Shown: piece after piece, positions 18,303-27,260 of the stretch
How the letters are laid out: each line of letters opens with the position of its first letter
Numbering within the stretch: position 1 is the first letter of the stretch
Notes under the pieces: model-generated
Told to the model about the DNA's origin: nothing
What the model saw: only the letters and a program-made list of their open reading frames with translations
Databases searched by the model: none
Program-made: the position numbers and the translations under genes
Source: Alphaproteobacteria bacterium
GTDB lineage: Bacteria > Pseudomonadota > Alphaproteobacteria > Reyranellales > Reyranellaceae
Assembly (NCBI GenBank): GCA_017307275.1
Contig: JAFKFK010000008.1
Span: forward strand, 248,001-312,000
DNA length: 64,000 bases
Direction of reading: 5' to 3'

Positions 18303-19493
18303 ATGATTCTCGCTTCGCTTCTTTTGCCGATCGCGGTCGCAGCGATCGTGTTCCTGGTCCAGAAGGTCCGCCTGCCCGCCTTCCTCGCCATCATGGCGAC
18401 GGTCGTTCTCTATGGCATCGCGGCCGATATGACCTTCCAGTCGGTCGGCAAGGCCTTCGGGCTGGGGTTCGCGACAGCGATGGAACAAACGGGCTTGCTG
18501 GTGGTCGCCGGCGCGCTCGTCGGTGCGGTCGTGCTGCGTGCGCCACTCGGCACGGGCACGTCGGCCGCTGCCGGCGTGCTGGCCGGATTGGGCGCTTCGG
18601 CTTCCGGCGGCCTGGCGCTGCTGCAACCGGCCGGCCAGGACGCGCCGCGGCGTGCGTTGGGCCTCGCGCTCACCCTGCTCGCGGTCGCGGCCCTTCTGGC
18701 GCCCTCGCCGCTTGCCGTCGCGGCAGCCTCGGTGATGAAGGCCAGTATCAGCACGGAGTTCATGATCGCCATTCCGGTTGCCGCGGTAGCGATTGCGCTG
18801 GGCTGGTGGCACGTGGCGCGACAGGTCCCTTCGACCGACGAGCCCGGCCAGCTCAACTGGGCCTGGCTTTGCGTCGCGATCCCGCTTGTGCTGCTGGTCC
18901 TGCAATCGATTGCACAGATGCCCAGCGAGCCCTTGGGCAAGGGCGGCTCGCGCGAATTCTATATCGGCATCTCCAAACCGCTGATGCTGGCAGCGATTGC
19001 CATCACGCTGGCAATCGTGCTGGCGCGGCGCTGGGAGCCGTCGGCGCTGGCTGGCCGCTCGTGGGCGCCCCTGTTCCTGGCGGTCGGCGCCTCGGGTGGA
19101 CTGGCGCGCGTGTTCGACGAGACCGGCATGGCCGAGCTTCTGGCCGAATACGCCCTTCACCCGAGCTACGGCGTGCTGACGCCATTCCTCGCTGCCGCCA
19201 TCGTGAAGACCATGCAGGGCAACTCCCTGACGGCCGTTCTCACGGCCTCGGGCATGGTCGAGCCGATGCTGCCCGCACTCGGGCTCGACAGCGCCTCCGG
19301 CCGCGCCATCGCGGCGGCCGCCGTCGGCGCGGGCTCCATGGCGGTCTGCCATGTCAACGATCCGTTCTTCTGGATCGCCGCTCACATGGGCCGGCTCTCG
19401 GCCGGCCGCGCCCTTTACGTGATCTCGCTCGGGAGCGCCGTCATGGCGATCGGCGCCCTGGTCGTGATCGCGGCGATCCGGCAATTCATCTGA
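18303..19493 (+). CDS. GntP-family gluconate/organic acid permease
   Basis: A 396-residue, very hydrophobic inner-membrane protein with about eleven to twelve helices. The C-terminal half shows the GntP family pattern: KTMQGNSLTAVLTASGMVEP and, near the end, GAGSMAVCHVNDPFFW. The family takes up gluconate, related sugar acids or organic acids by proton symport. At 396 residues it is shorter than typical GntP members (about 440). Its stop TGA touches the stop of the convergent TctC gene in the palindrome TGATCA, leaving no room for a terminator. Divergence from a GH5 gene hints at sugar-acid use, which is inference. Confidence 0.82.
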   Translation: MILASLLLPIAVAAIVFLVQKVRLPAFLAIMATVVLYGIAADMTFQSVGKAFGLGFATAMEQTGLLVVAGALVGAVVLRAPLGTGTSAAAGVLAGLGASASGGLALLQPAGQDAPRRALGLALTLLAVAALLAPSPLAVAAASVMKASISTEFMIAIPVAAVAIALGWWHVARQVPSTDEPGQLNWAWLCVAIPLVLLVLQSIAQMPSEPLGKGGSREFYIGISKPLMLAAIAITLAIVLARRWEPSALAGRSWAPLFLAVGASGGLARVFDETGMAELLAEYALHPSYGVLTPFLAAAIVKTMQGNSLTAVLTASGMVEPMLPALGLDSASGRAIAAAAVGAGSMAVCHVNDPFFWIAAHMGRLSAGRALYVISLGSAVMAIGALVVIAAIRQFI

Positions 19494-20474
19494 TCAGTCG
19501 AGCTTCACGCCGGACGCCTTGACCGCGGGCTCCCAGAGCTTGCGATCCTGGGCCAGGAACTCGTCGAAGCCCTTGCGGCCCGCCGGTGGCAGGTCGAGAC
19601 CGAGATCGTCGTTCCACCGCTTCTGGATGTCGGCGCTCTTCAGTGCCTCGGCCAGCGCCGTCTCGAGACGGGCCAGGATGGGCTCAGGCGTGCCGGCCGG
19701 AGCGCCGACGCCGTACCAGGAGGTCGCGACATAGCCCGGTACAGTCTCCGCAATGGCGGGAATGTCGGGCGCCGCCTTGGAACGCTCGGCCGAGGTGACG
19801 CCGAGCCCCTTCAGCTTGTTCCCGCGAACGTGCGGCAGCATCGAGGGCATGTTGGCGAACATCATGTTCACGATGCCGGCCATCAGGTCGGAATAGACCG
19901 GGCCCGCGCCCTTGTAGGGCACGTGGATGATGTCGACGCCGGCCATCTTCTTGAAGAGCTCGCCGCTCAGATGCAGCGACGTGCCGGGGCCGGACGAGGC
20001 GAAGGAATACTTGCCGGGCGACGCTTTGCAGAGCGCGATCAGCTCCGCGACCGAGTTGGCCGGCAGCGACGGTGTCACGCCCAGCAGATTGGCGAGCGTG
20101 GCGACCCGCGAGACGCCCACAATGTCCTTGTCCGGGTTGTAGGGCAGCTTGCTGTAGAGCATGGGATTGAGCGTGTGGCTCGCCACCGAGATCAGCCCCA
20201 GCGTGTAGCCATCGGGCGCGGCTCGGGCGAGTTCCGTGGTGCCGATATTGCCGCCGGCCCCACCCTTGTTTTCGACGATGAACTGCTGGCCGAGCTGCTT
20301 GGTGAGCTGATCACAGATCAGCCGGCTTACCGTGTCCGTGCCGCCGCCTGGCGCAAAAGGGCAGATAAAACGCACGGTCTTGTTGGGCCATCCTGCCGTC
20401 TGCGCCCGCAGGATGGCCGGCGCAGCAATAGACGGAACGGCCAGAGCTGCAGCGAGCAGCACACGTCTTCTCAT
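19494..20474 (-). CDS. TctC/Bug-family periplasmic solute-binding protein
   Basis: A 326-residue periplasmic binding protein of the tripartite tricarboxylate transporter type (Bug family), which captures carboxylates and similar small ligands. An N-terminal signal with an arginine pair and AILRAQ suggests export, possibly by Tat (RRRVLLAAAL). The Bug pattern is visible in WPNKTVRFICPFAPGGGTD, with ENKGGAGGNIGT and DGYTLG after it. No TctA/TctB membrane subunits are nearby, a common orphan state for this expanded family. The ligand is unknown. Its upstream region carries an inverted repeat. Confidence 0.9.
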   Translation of the reverse strand: MRRRVLLAAALAVPSIAAPAILRAQTAGWPNKTVRFICPFAPGGGTDTVSRLICDQLTKQLGQQFIVENKGGAGGNIGTTELARAAPDGYTLGLISVASHTLNPMLYSKLPYNPDKDIVGVSRVATLANLLGVTPSLPANSVAELIALCKASPGKYSFASSGPGTSLHLSGELFKKMAGVDIIHVPYKGAGPVYSDLMAGIVNMMFANMPSMLPHVRGNKLKGLGVTSAERSKAAPDIPAIAETVPGYVATSWYGVGAPAGTPEPILARLETALAEALKSADIQKRWNDDLGLDLPPAGRKGFDEFLAQDRKLWEPAVKASGVKLD

Positions 20475-20517
20475 ACATCCCTCCTAGTAGCGTTTCCTCG
20501 ACGTTTCTTCGTTTTGT

Positions 20518-20541
20518 GGACACCTGAGCGTAACGGTGTCC
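20518..20541. promoter_or_regulatory. Inverted repeat between the divergent tctC-like and MFS genes
   Basis: Perfect 7-bp arms GGACACC (20518-20524) and GGTGTCC (20535-20541) are separated by ten bases. The repeat lies in the 162-base gap between divergent genes, 44 bases upstream of the tctC-like start, a position suited to a dimeric repressor or activator. No regulator gene adjoins it. Confidence 0.35.
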
Positions 20542-20636
20542 GCTAATCTGTCCAGATGAACGAACCGCGAAGCGTGCAGGGCTACATCGACCAGACGCCG
20601 TCATGACCCGACGGAACGCCCACGCCCTCGGTTCCC

Positions 20637-22016
20637 ATGACGCGCATGCAGTGGCGTATCTGGATCCTGGCTACGGCCGGGAAGTTTTTCGAGGGACTGG
20701 TCGTGTTCATGACCGGCGTGGCCCTGCCGCTGATCGTCAAGGAGTTCGGCCTGTCGCCGGTCGAGAAAGGCATCGTGGGCGCCGCGCCGCTGGCCGGTAT
20801 CATGGTGGGCGCCATCACGCTCGGCGGCCTGGCCGACATCTATGGCCGCCGCCGCATGTTCGTCATCGAGATGCTGGTCTTCACCATCTTCCTGGTGGCG
20901 CTTGCCGTGGCGCCGGGATTCGGCTGGCTGGTCTTCTTCCTGTTCGGCGTCGGTGTCGCGCTGGGCTGCGACTATCCCACCGGACACCTGGTGATCTCCG
21001 AGAGCATCCCGAGCCGCGACCGCGGCAAGCTCGTGCTGGGTGCCTTTGCCTTCCAGGCGGTGGGCGCGCTGGTCGGCACGGTGATCGGCTACCTGATCCT
21101 GGCCAACATTCCCGAGCTGGGCGCCTGGCGCCTGATGTACGCCGTGGTGATCGCGCCAGCGGCGTTGATCGTGATCGCGCGTCTCTTCATCACGGACAGC
21201 GGCCAATGGCTGATGTCCCGCGGCCGCCGCGCCGAGGCCGAGCGCGAGCTGCAGCGCCTGCTGGAACGCGAACCGCCTTATCCCAAGAAGGTCCATCTCG
21301 CAGACATCGATCCGGACTCCGCCCTGCACAGCCACGATGCGCGGCGCGGCCGCTGGCGCGATCTCTTCAACAAGAAGAACCGGCGCGCCACGATCCTGGC
21401 CTCCGTGCCGTGGTTCCTGCAGGACCTCGGCACCTACGGCATCGGCATCTTCACGCCCACGATCCTATCGCACACGATCGGCCACGAGATCACCAACGCC
21501 CAGAACGTGGCGGGCGTCATCGCCCGCGACATCGCAGGCGCGAAGGGCGCGGCGCTGGTCGATACGCTGCTGATCGCGGGCATCCTCGCGGCGGTCCTGC
21601 TGGCCGACAAGGTGGGGCGCATCAAGCTGCAGGTGCTGGGCTTCGTCGGCTGCGCCGTCGGCCTGACGCTCGCCCTCCTCCAGACCCATGCCGATGAACC
21701 GCTGCGGATGCTGCTGCTGTTCGGCGGCTTCATGATCTTCAACTTCATGACCAATCTCGGCCCCAACGCCCAGACCTATCTGCTGGCCGGCGAGGTCTTC
21801 CCCACCAACATTCGCGGCAAGGGCGCAGGGTTCGCCGCGGCCTTCGCCAAGATCGGCGCGGTGCTGACGGCGTTCGTGTTCCCCCTCGTACTCGACGCAG
21901 CCGGCACGGCGTTTCTGCTCGCCGGACTGATCTTCACCTCGCTGCTTGGCGCGCTGGTGACGTGGTGGTTTCGCATTGAGACAAAGGGCATGAACCTTGA
22001 GGAGATCGGGCGCTAG
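20637..22016 (+). CDS. MFS transporter, sugar/organic-acid porter type
   Basis: A 459-residue major-facilitator permease with twelve predicted helices. GGLADIYGRRRMF fits the loop 2-3 motif. A sugar-porter-like stretch, DYPTGHLVISESIPSRDRGK, follows helix 4, and GEVFPTNIRGKG precedes the last helices. The FETKG-like end (RIETKGMNLEEI) also resembles sugar and phosphate or aromatic-acid porters. The central cytoplasmic loop (about 185-250) is long. The substrate is uncertain. An in-frame ATG at 20646 is an alternative start. Confidence 0.85.
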   Translation: MTRMQWRIWILATAGKFFEGLVVFMTGVALPLIVKEFGLSPVEKGIVGAAPLAGIMVGAITLGGLADIYGRRRMFVIEMLVFTIFLVALAVAPGFGWLVFFLFGVGVALGCDYPTGHLVISESIPSRDRGKLVLGAFAFQAVGALVGTVIGYLILANIPELGAWRLMYAVVIAPAALIVIARLFITDSGQWLMSRGRRAEAERELQRLLEREPPYPKKVHLADIDPDSALHSHDARRGRWRDLFNKKNRRATILASVPWFLQDLGTYGIGIFTPTILSHTIGHEITNAQNVAGVIARDIAGAKGAALVDTLLIAGILAAVLLADKVGRIKLQVLGFVGCAVGLTLALLQTHADEPLRMLLLFGGFMIFNFMTNLGPNAQTYLLAGEVFPTNIRGKGAGFAAAFAKIGAVLTAFVFPLVLDAAGTAFLLAGLIFTSLLGALVTWWFRIETKGMNLEEIGR

Positions 22017-22036
22017 GCTGATGTAAGCTCGCGCCA

Positions 22037-23251
22037 ATGGACTCGCCTATTCGGGAGCTGCTGCGTTCACCCGACTTCCTGCGGCTGTGGCTGGTCGGCG
22101 CTTTCGCCAACGCGATGCGCTGGCTGGAGCTGCTCGTCTCCGGCCTGTTCGCCTGGGAAGTGACGCACTCGGCCTTCGCCGTCACCGTCGTGGTGGCGCT
22201 GCGCCAGATCCCGCAGCTCCTGTTCGGCGCCTTTGCCGGAGCGATATCCGAGGCGCTGAACCGCAAGCTGATCGTGATGGCGTCACTTCTAGGCCCCGCC
22301 GTCATATCGACCGCCCTGGCGACGCTCGCCACCATGGGGCAGCTCGAACTCTGGCATGTCGCCGTCGGCAATCTTCTCAGCGGCACGATGTGGGCCTCCG
22401 AGATGTCGACGCGGCGGCGCATGGTCGGCGAAGCGGCGGGACCGCACCGCATCGTCAACGCCATCGCACTCGACAGCGCGACCTCTGCCGCCACCCGCAT
22501 GGTCGGACCTCTCCTCGGAGGCATCGCCTTCGAATGGCTGCACATGAAGGGTGCCTATACGCTGACGGCGCTGGTGCAATTCCTCGGCGCCTTCGCGATG
22601 TCGGGCCTCGTCTACGCGCAGGTGACGCGCCGGCTCAACCTGATGCGCATTCCGCACGAGATCGTCGAGGGCCTGCGCTTCGCCTGGACCAAGCCCACCA
22701 TCCTGCTGGTGTTCGGCGTCACCATCGTCACCAATGCCTTCGCCTTCGCCTATTCCGGCCTGGTGGCGCCGCTGGGACTCGCCGCCTTCGACGTCTCCCC
22801 GGCACTGGTCGGCCTACTGGCCGCCGGAGAGCCGCTGGGCGCGCTGATCGGCGGCGCCTTGATCGCCATGGGCGTCGTGCGGATGGACCGGCGCCTGGCC
22901 TTCGCCGGCGGGGCGGCGCTCTTCATGGTGGCGCTGATCCTGATGGCGCTGAGCCCCTCCTTCTGGTTCGCCTTCGCGATTCTCGTGCTGGGCGGCTTCG
23001 GCACAGCGGGCTTCGGCAACATGCAATCGACCCTGATGCTGACCGAAGCGCCGCACGAAGTACGCTCGCGCCTGATGGGAGTCGTCACGGTCTGCATCGG
23101 CACCGGCCCGCTCGGCCAGCTCGCCATCGGCGCACTCTCCGACCAGATCGGCCCTCGCAGCGCCGTGATCGTGATGGCCGTGATAGGGCTGGTGCTCACG
23201 GCGGCAATGGTGTGGGCATTACCACGGCTCACGGCAAAACCACCGGCATGA
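22037..23251 (+). CDS. MFS transporter, EntS-like (MFS_3) type
   Basis: A 404-residue major-facilitator protein with about twelve helices. It opens with SPDFLRLWLVGAFANAMRWLE, the start pattern of the MFS_3 group that contains enterobactin exporter EntS and many uncharacterised efflux proteins. SGTMWASEMSTRRRMVGE in the loop after helix 4 and VRSRLMGVVTVCIGTGPLGQL near the end also fit. It follows the previous MFS gene by 20 bases and may share its transcript. It converges on the small exported protein with three bases between stops. Confidence 0.85.
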   Translation: MDSPIRELLRSPDFLRLWLVGAFANAMRWLELLVSGLFAWEVTHSAFAVTVVVALRQIPQLLFGAFAGAISEALNRKLIVMASLLGPAVISTALATLATMGQLELWHVAVGNLLSGTMWASEMSTRRRMVGEAAGPHRIVNAIALDSATSAATRMVGPLLGGIAFEWLHMKGAYTLTALVQFLGAFAMSGLVYAQVTRRLNLMRIPHEIVEGLRFAWTKPTILLVFGVTIVTNAFAFAYSGLVAPLGLAAFDVSPALVGLLAAGEPLGALIGGALIAMGVVRMDRRLAFAGGAALFMVALILMALSPSFWFAFAILVLGGFGTAGFGNMQSTLMLTEAPHEVRSRLMGVVTVCIGTGPLGQLAIGALSDQIGPRSAVIVMAVIGLVLTAAMVWALPRLTAKPPA

Positions 23252-23254
23252 GCG

Positions 23255-23536
23255 TCACGCCGGTGGCGGGATCGTGAACTTCTTGCGCCGAAGCAGATCC
23301 TCCATAGTCGCAATTCCCTGCTGATACTGGCCCCTGTCGCAATCGATGACCGCCGAGATCCGAGTCATGTTGCGGGCGCCGTCGGAATGCTCGCCCCGGC
23401 CGGAGCCATAGCGGTCGAAATAGGCGACGAGCTGATCGCATCGCGCCTTCAGGTCGCTGGCAAGGGACGCCGTCGCCAGCGGGGCGATGAGCCCGGCAAG
23501 AAGGGCGGCACTAACAAGGATCGGGCTCAGCGACAT
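23255..23536 (-). CDS. Small exported protein of unknown function
   Basis: A 93-residue protein with a clear N-terminal signal peptide (about 1-26, ending near ATASLA). The mature part is only about 67 residues and holds just two cysteines (33 and 66), which could form one disulfide. It is rich in Arg and Asp and ends in a proline run. I chose ATG 23536 because it opens the signal peptide directly; the frame runs nine codons further upstream. I do not recognise a family with a known function. It diverges from the flavin monooxygenase. Confidence 0.65.
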   Translation of the reverse strand: MSLSPILVSAALLAGLIAPLATASLASDLKARCDQLVAYFDRYGSGRGEHSDGARNMTRISAVIDCDRGQYQQGIATMEDLLRRKKFTIPPPA

Positions 23537-23693
23537 GGAATCTCCGAAAGGGCGGACCATCATTCTCCCGCCCTTGTACTAAGCCGCGCGGACGTCGTGT
23601 GTTCCCTTCGGCAGTCAAAGACCTGCCTTGTCTCTGGACACATACCGCCTTGCGGTTAGGGTTCGACCCCTGAACAAACATCGGGGGTGTAGT

Positions 23694-25166
23694 GTGGCGG
23701 TCAACAATCCCAAGGTGCTCATCGCGGGCGCCGGCCCGGTCGGCCTCACCCTCGCCAACGAGCTGGCAAGGCACGGCGTACCGATCCATATCATCGACAA
23801 GGCGCCGCAGCGGACCGACAAGTCGAAAGCACTGGTCATGTGGAGCCGGACCCTAGAGCTGTTCGACGATGCCGGCTACGTGGGGCCTTTCTTGGCAGCC
23901 GGAAGGCGCGGAACCGGCGCACAGATCTCGACAGGCAAGGAGATCATCGCGCGCATGTCGCTCGATTCGATCGACAGCCGCTATCCCTTTGCCTTGATGA
24001 TCCCGCAAAGCGAGACCGAACGAGTGCTCGAGGAACAGCTCGCGGCGCGCGGCATCGCCGTCGACCGACAGGTCGAACTCACGAGCTTTGCCGAGACGGG
24101 CGACAAGGTAGAAGCCACGATCAAGAAGGCCGACGGCGGCACCGAGAGGGTGACGGCCGACTGGCTGATCGGCTGCGACGGCGCACATTCGACCGTGCGT
24201 CATGGCCTGGGCTTCTCCTTCGAAGGCTCGACCCTGCAAAGCGATTGGGCTCTGGCCGACGGCCATGTTGTGGGACTGGAACCCAAGGATCGCATTCACA
24301 TCTTCTGGCATCGCGACGGCATCCTGGCGTTCTTCCCCATGGGCGACGATCGCTGGCGCGTGATCTCCGATCTCGGAGAAGCCAAGAATGGCAATCATCA
24401 TCCAGACCCGACGCTCGAGGAAGTGCAGACGCTGATCACGCGGCGCGGCTCACCGGGCATCTCCTTCTCGAGTCCACTCTGGCTCGCGGCCTTCCGCATC
24501 AACGAGCGCAAGGTGAAGGAGTATCGCCGTGGCCGCGTCTTCCTGGCCGGCGACGCCGCCCACATCCACAGCCCGGCTGGCGGCCAGGGCATGAACACTG
24601 GCATGCAGGACGCCTTCAATCTCGCTTGGAAGCTGAAGATGGTGATCGCCGGCACGGCCAAGCCGTCGCTGCTCGACAGCTATTCGGTCGAGCGCAGCGC
24701 CGTCGGCGACATGGTGTTGCGCAACGCCGGGCGCATGACCGACGCCGCCATCCTGCGCAACCCGATCGCTCAAGGGCTGCGCAACGCGGTCGTGAAGTTT
24801 GCAACCGGCTTCCCCGCCCTGCAGCATTTCATCGCCGAGCAGCTCTCGGAGACGAACATCGCCTACCCGTCGAGCCCGCTCACAGCGAAGAATGGCCACA
24901 CCGCCAATGGCCCCAAGCCCGGCATGCGTTGGCCCAACCGCCTTCCCGCAGGTGCAGGTGGCCGAACTTTCACAGCCCTGGGACCGAAAGACGCCGTTAC
25001 AGCCCTCGCGCAGAAATTTCCGGCGCTGGTCATGTCGGTATCGACCGACGAACCGACACATATCTCCGCATTGCGACTCATCCGGCCGGACGGCTATGTG
25101 GGCTTCGTCGGCACAGCCAAGGACCAGGCACATGCCGAAGCCTATCTGGCGAAAATCTCCGCCTGA
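23694..25166 (+). CDS. FAD-dependent aromatic monooxygenase (PHBH/phenol hydroxylase type)
   Basis: A 490-residue class A flavoprotein monooxygenase that hydroxylates aromatic-type substrates with NAD(P)H and O2. The N-terminal GxGxxG is LIAGAGPVGLTLANEL, the DG motif is in GCDGAHSTVRHGLG, and the GD motif is VFLAGDAAHIHSPAGGQGMN. A C-terminal thioredoxin-like tail (about 400-490) is typical of the phenol-hydroxylase subgroup. I chose GTG 23694, because a strong G-rich ribosome site precedes it and the FAD motif follows at once. The in-frame TTG at 23628 adds 22 unconserved residues. The ring substrate is unknown. Confidence 0.88.
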   Translation: MAVNNPKVLIAGAGPVGLTLANELARHGVPIHIIDKAPQRTDKSKALVMWSRTLELFDDAGYVGPFLAAGRRGTGAQISTGKEIIARMSLDSIDSRYPFALMIPQSETERVLEEQLAARGIAVDRQVELTSFAETGDKVEATIKKADGGTERVTADWLIGCDGAHSTVRHGLGFSFEGSTLQSDWALADGHVVGLEPKDRIHIFWHRDGILAFFPMGDDRWRVISDLGEAKNGNHHPDPTLEEVQTLITRRGSPGISFSSPLWLAAFRINERKVKEYRRGRVFLAGDAAHIHSPAGGQGMNTGMQDAFNLAWKLKMVIAGTAKPSLLDSYSVERSAVGDMVLRNAGRMTDAAILRNPIAQGLRNAVVKFATGFPALQHFIAEQLSETNIAYPSSPLTAKNGHTANGPKPGMRWPNRLPAGAGGRTFTALGPKDAVTALAQKFPALVMSVSTDEPTHISALRLIRPDGYVGFVGTAKDQAHAEAYLAKISA

Positions 25167-25239
25167 GTGCGCAAAGTCCCAGTCTAATACGATGGTCGCA
25201 CTGGTCCTTCGACGGGTGCGCTGGCAGTGTGCGCCCGCA

Positions 25240-25617
25240 ATGGCATTCCACTGGAAGATCGATTCGCAGGAAAAACTCATCACCGTCGTGGCCGACGGTG
25301 ACGTCACTCGTGCCGAGGTCGAAGCCTTCCTCGATGTGCTGGAAGGGATCGACGGTTTCAGCTACCGCAAGTTGTTCGACGGCACGACCGCCGACACCAA
25401 GATGCCACCGGACGAGATACTGGCACTCGGCGTGCGCATGCGCGCCGCCCACACCGAGGACAGGACGCTCGGGGCGCTGGCTGCGGTCGTACCCGACGAC
25501 AAGATCGAGCTGGTCAGCCGCGTATTGGGCATGCTGGCCGCGGCCAAGCGGCCGATGCGGGTCTTCAGTACGCTCGCACCGGCGCAGGAGTGGCTTCAAC
25601 GCCAGCCGCGGGTCTAG
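25240..25617 (+). CDS. Small STAS/SpoIIAA-like protein
   Basis: A 125-residue cytoplasmic protein. It begins with a beta strand pattern (FHWKIDSQEKLITVVADGDV) followed by an amphipathic helix and alternating strands and helices, which resembles the STAS/SpoIIAA-like fold found in many small proteobacterial proteins. No catalytic motif is visible. I chose ATG 25240; ATG 25192 adds 16 basic residues that look unlike the family. Its TAG stop shares the palindrome CTAG with the stop of the convergent gene. Function unknown. Confidence 0.6.
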   Translation: MAFHWKIDSQEKLITVVADGDVTRAEVEAFLDVLEGIDGFSYRKLFDGTTADTKMPPDEILALGVRMRAAHTEDRTLGALAAVVPDDKIELVSRVLGMLAAAKRPMRVFSTLAPAQEWLQRQPRV

Positions 25618-26069
25618 ACCTTGAACGCCTGACGCGCGAGCAACTTCCAGCCCGTGCCCTGCTTCTGCCAGACCTGCAGCACACCGATCTTCGACACGTT
25701 CCACTTGCCGTCGCCCGTGCCGCTTTCGCTCTCCCAGGCATGGCGCACGATCGCATCGTTGCCGGCGATGGCGACAGTCTGCTTGGACAGCTCGATCGAT
25801 TTGTAGACGGTCTTCTTCGCGACGATGACGTTCACGAAATCGGCCTTGTCCTGGATGGCGCCGCCGGAATGGCCATAACTCAGCTGGTCGGCAGTAAGCG
25901 CTTCGAGTTGCGCCTTGTCCGCTGTCAGCATGGCCTTGGTGAGAGCGGCCACGGCCTGCGCGACGGCGGCAGCATCCGCCTCATTGGCATGTGCTGAAGA
26001 AAGAACGAACGCCGGTGTACCCGTAGCCAGAAGCACAACGGCGGCCAGATGGCGGCGGCTGATGGTCAT
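25614..26069 (-). CDS. Exported SnoaL/NTF2-like (DUF4440-type) protein
   Basis: A 151-residue protein with a Tat- or Sec-like signal (SRRHLAAVVLLA, cut near AHA at about 27). The mature domain is a cone-shaped NTF2-like fold: a helix with AVAALTKAMLTADKAQLEAL, then strands with SKIGVLQVWQKQGTGWKLLARQ. Such domains bind small ligands or act as isomerases. No catalytic residues can be assigned. ATG 26069 is preceded by a good GGAGG ribosome site. The stop overlaps the convergent gene's stop in CTAG. Confidence 0.75.
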   Translation of the reverse strand: MTISRRHLAAVVLLATGTPAFVLSSAHANEADAAAVAQAVAALTKAMLTADKAQLEALTADQLSYGHSGGAIQDKADFVNVIVAKKTVYKSIELSKQTVAIAGNDAIVRHAWESESGTGDGKWNVSKIGVLQVWQKQGTGWKLLARQAFKV

Positions 26070-26156
26070 GGTTTCCTCCGGTTGTTGCCCGGGTTGGCGC
26101 GCCAACCTAGCGGGATCTATCCGAAGGCTATCACCCGCCATGAGGTGAGAGAACGA

Positions 26157-26603
26157 TCAGGGGGCGTGCAGAACCTGTTCGCCAACCGGGCCCGGTGACT
26201 TCACTTCGAATGAGACCTCGACACGGCCCGCCCGCTCGAAGGCGAGTGTGACCGGCAGCCGTTCGCCTACCGCCAGCGGTGCCGGGAGCTGCAGCAGCAG
26301 ATGATAGCCGCGCGGCTTGAGCACGATGGTTGCACCGTAGTGTAGATAGAGGCCGTCCTTGAGCTGGAGCATCGAGATGCCAGGGCCGGTAACCCGGATG
26401 CCGAGGAGTTCGCAGGTGCTCCCGTCCGGCCCCGTCGCACCGAGCAGACGATCGGACTCCGAACCGCCATTCACCAGCGTCAAGAAGGCGCCAGCAGTCT
26501 GGGGCTTGCCCGGCAGGGTACGTGCCCAGGGTTCCTGGATTTCGATCTGGCCGACGCGCGCGGCCGTTTCCGCCTTCTTGGGGCGGCGCAACGAAGAGAA
26601 CAT
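26157..26603 (-). CDS. PCuAC-domain protein with degenerate copper site
   Basis: A 148-residue protein with the PCuAC/DUF461 fold, normally a periplasmic copper(I) chaperone for cytochrome oxidase assembly: PWARTLPGKPQTAGAFLTL, then GATIVLKPRGYHLLLQL. The classic ligands are two His and two Met. Here a Met (78, GISML) and the His of GYH (101) remain, but the first His is Leu (CELLGI) and the last Met of HxM is Leu (HLL). There is no signal peptide. It follows the TetR gene by nine bases on the same strand. Copper binding as in the classic family seems doubtful. Confidence 0.75.
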   Translation of the reverse strand: MFSSLRRPKKAETAARVGQIEIQEPWARTLPGKPQTAGAFLTLVNGGSESDRLLGATGPDGSTCELLGIRVTGPGISMLQLKDGLYLHYGATIVLKPRGYHLLLQLPAPLAVGERLPVTLAFERAGRVEVSFEVKSPGPVGEQVLHAP

Positions 26604-26612
26604 CGGCCTTCT

Positions 26613-27260
26613 TTACTCGCTTGGCAGCAGTCGGTCGATGGCCGAGCGCCAGACGCCTTCGGCAGCTTCAGGCGACAGGCCAAAGCCCCCACTCCGCATC
26701 TGGTCCCAGCTTTCAAAGCTGGTCAGCGTTGCCAGCGTGACCATGAGTTGCTCGCGCTGTAAGGCGCCCAAGGTCGCCAACTCTCGCCGGTACATAAGTT
26801 CCAGCCGCTCGACATTGGCGCGGCGCACTGCCTTGGCGCGTATCGCCAGCGCGGCGAGCTGCGTCTGGGTCGCCGGTGAGGTCAGGATGCGCCACAGCGG
26901 CAACCATTTCTCGCAAGCCTGGGCCCGGATACGAACATGGGAAGCAATGCGCGTAGGTCGGTCGCCGTCGACATTCTGCGCCGGCGCCTGGGCCTGGCCA
27001 GCAGCGATGGCAAAATCGGCCGCCGCGAGGCTCAAGGCATCGAGATCGGGGAAACGCTCGAAGATCGACCGCACCGAATAACCTGCGGCATGAGCAATCT
27101 CGTTCGCCGTCGGCAAGCGGCCATGCTCCCTCACGAGTTGAAGGTAGGCCTCGATCATGAGCTGACGGGTGCGCTCGCTGCGCAGATGACGGCCGTCGAA
27201 ACGGCGGCCTTTCGGCCGGTCGTCTGTGGTAGATTGTTCCTGGGACTGGGGTTCGCTCAT
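26613..27260 (-). CDS. TetR-family transcriptional regulator
   Basis: A 215-residue repressor-type regulator. The N-terminal 28 residues are charged and disordered-looking. The TetR helix-turn-helix spans about 29-75 (RTRQLMIEAY, then ANEIAHAAGYSVRSIFERFPD). The remaining helices form the ligand-binding and dimer domain. It lies upstream of, and probably in operon with, the PCuAC-like gene, and diverges from a lipoprotein gene. A small palindrome at 27392 could be its operator. The effector is unknown. Confidence 0.88.
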   Translation of the reverse strand: MSEPQSQEQSTTDDRPKGRRFDGRHLRSERTRQLMIEAYLQLVREHGRLPTANEIAHAAGYSVRSIFERFPDLDALSLAAADFAIAAGQAQAPAQNVDGDRPTRIASHVRIRAQACEKWLPLWRILTSPATQTQLAALAIRAKAVRRANVERLELMYRRELATLGALQREQLMVTLATLTSFESWDQMRSGGFGLSPEAAEGVWRSAIDRLLPSE

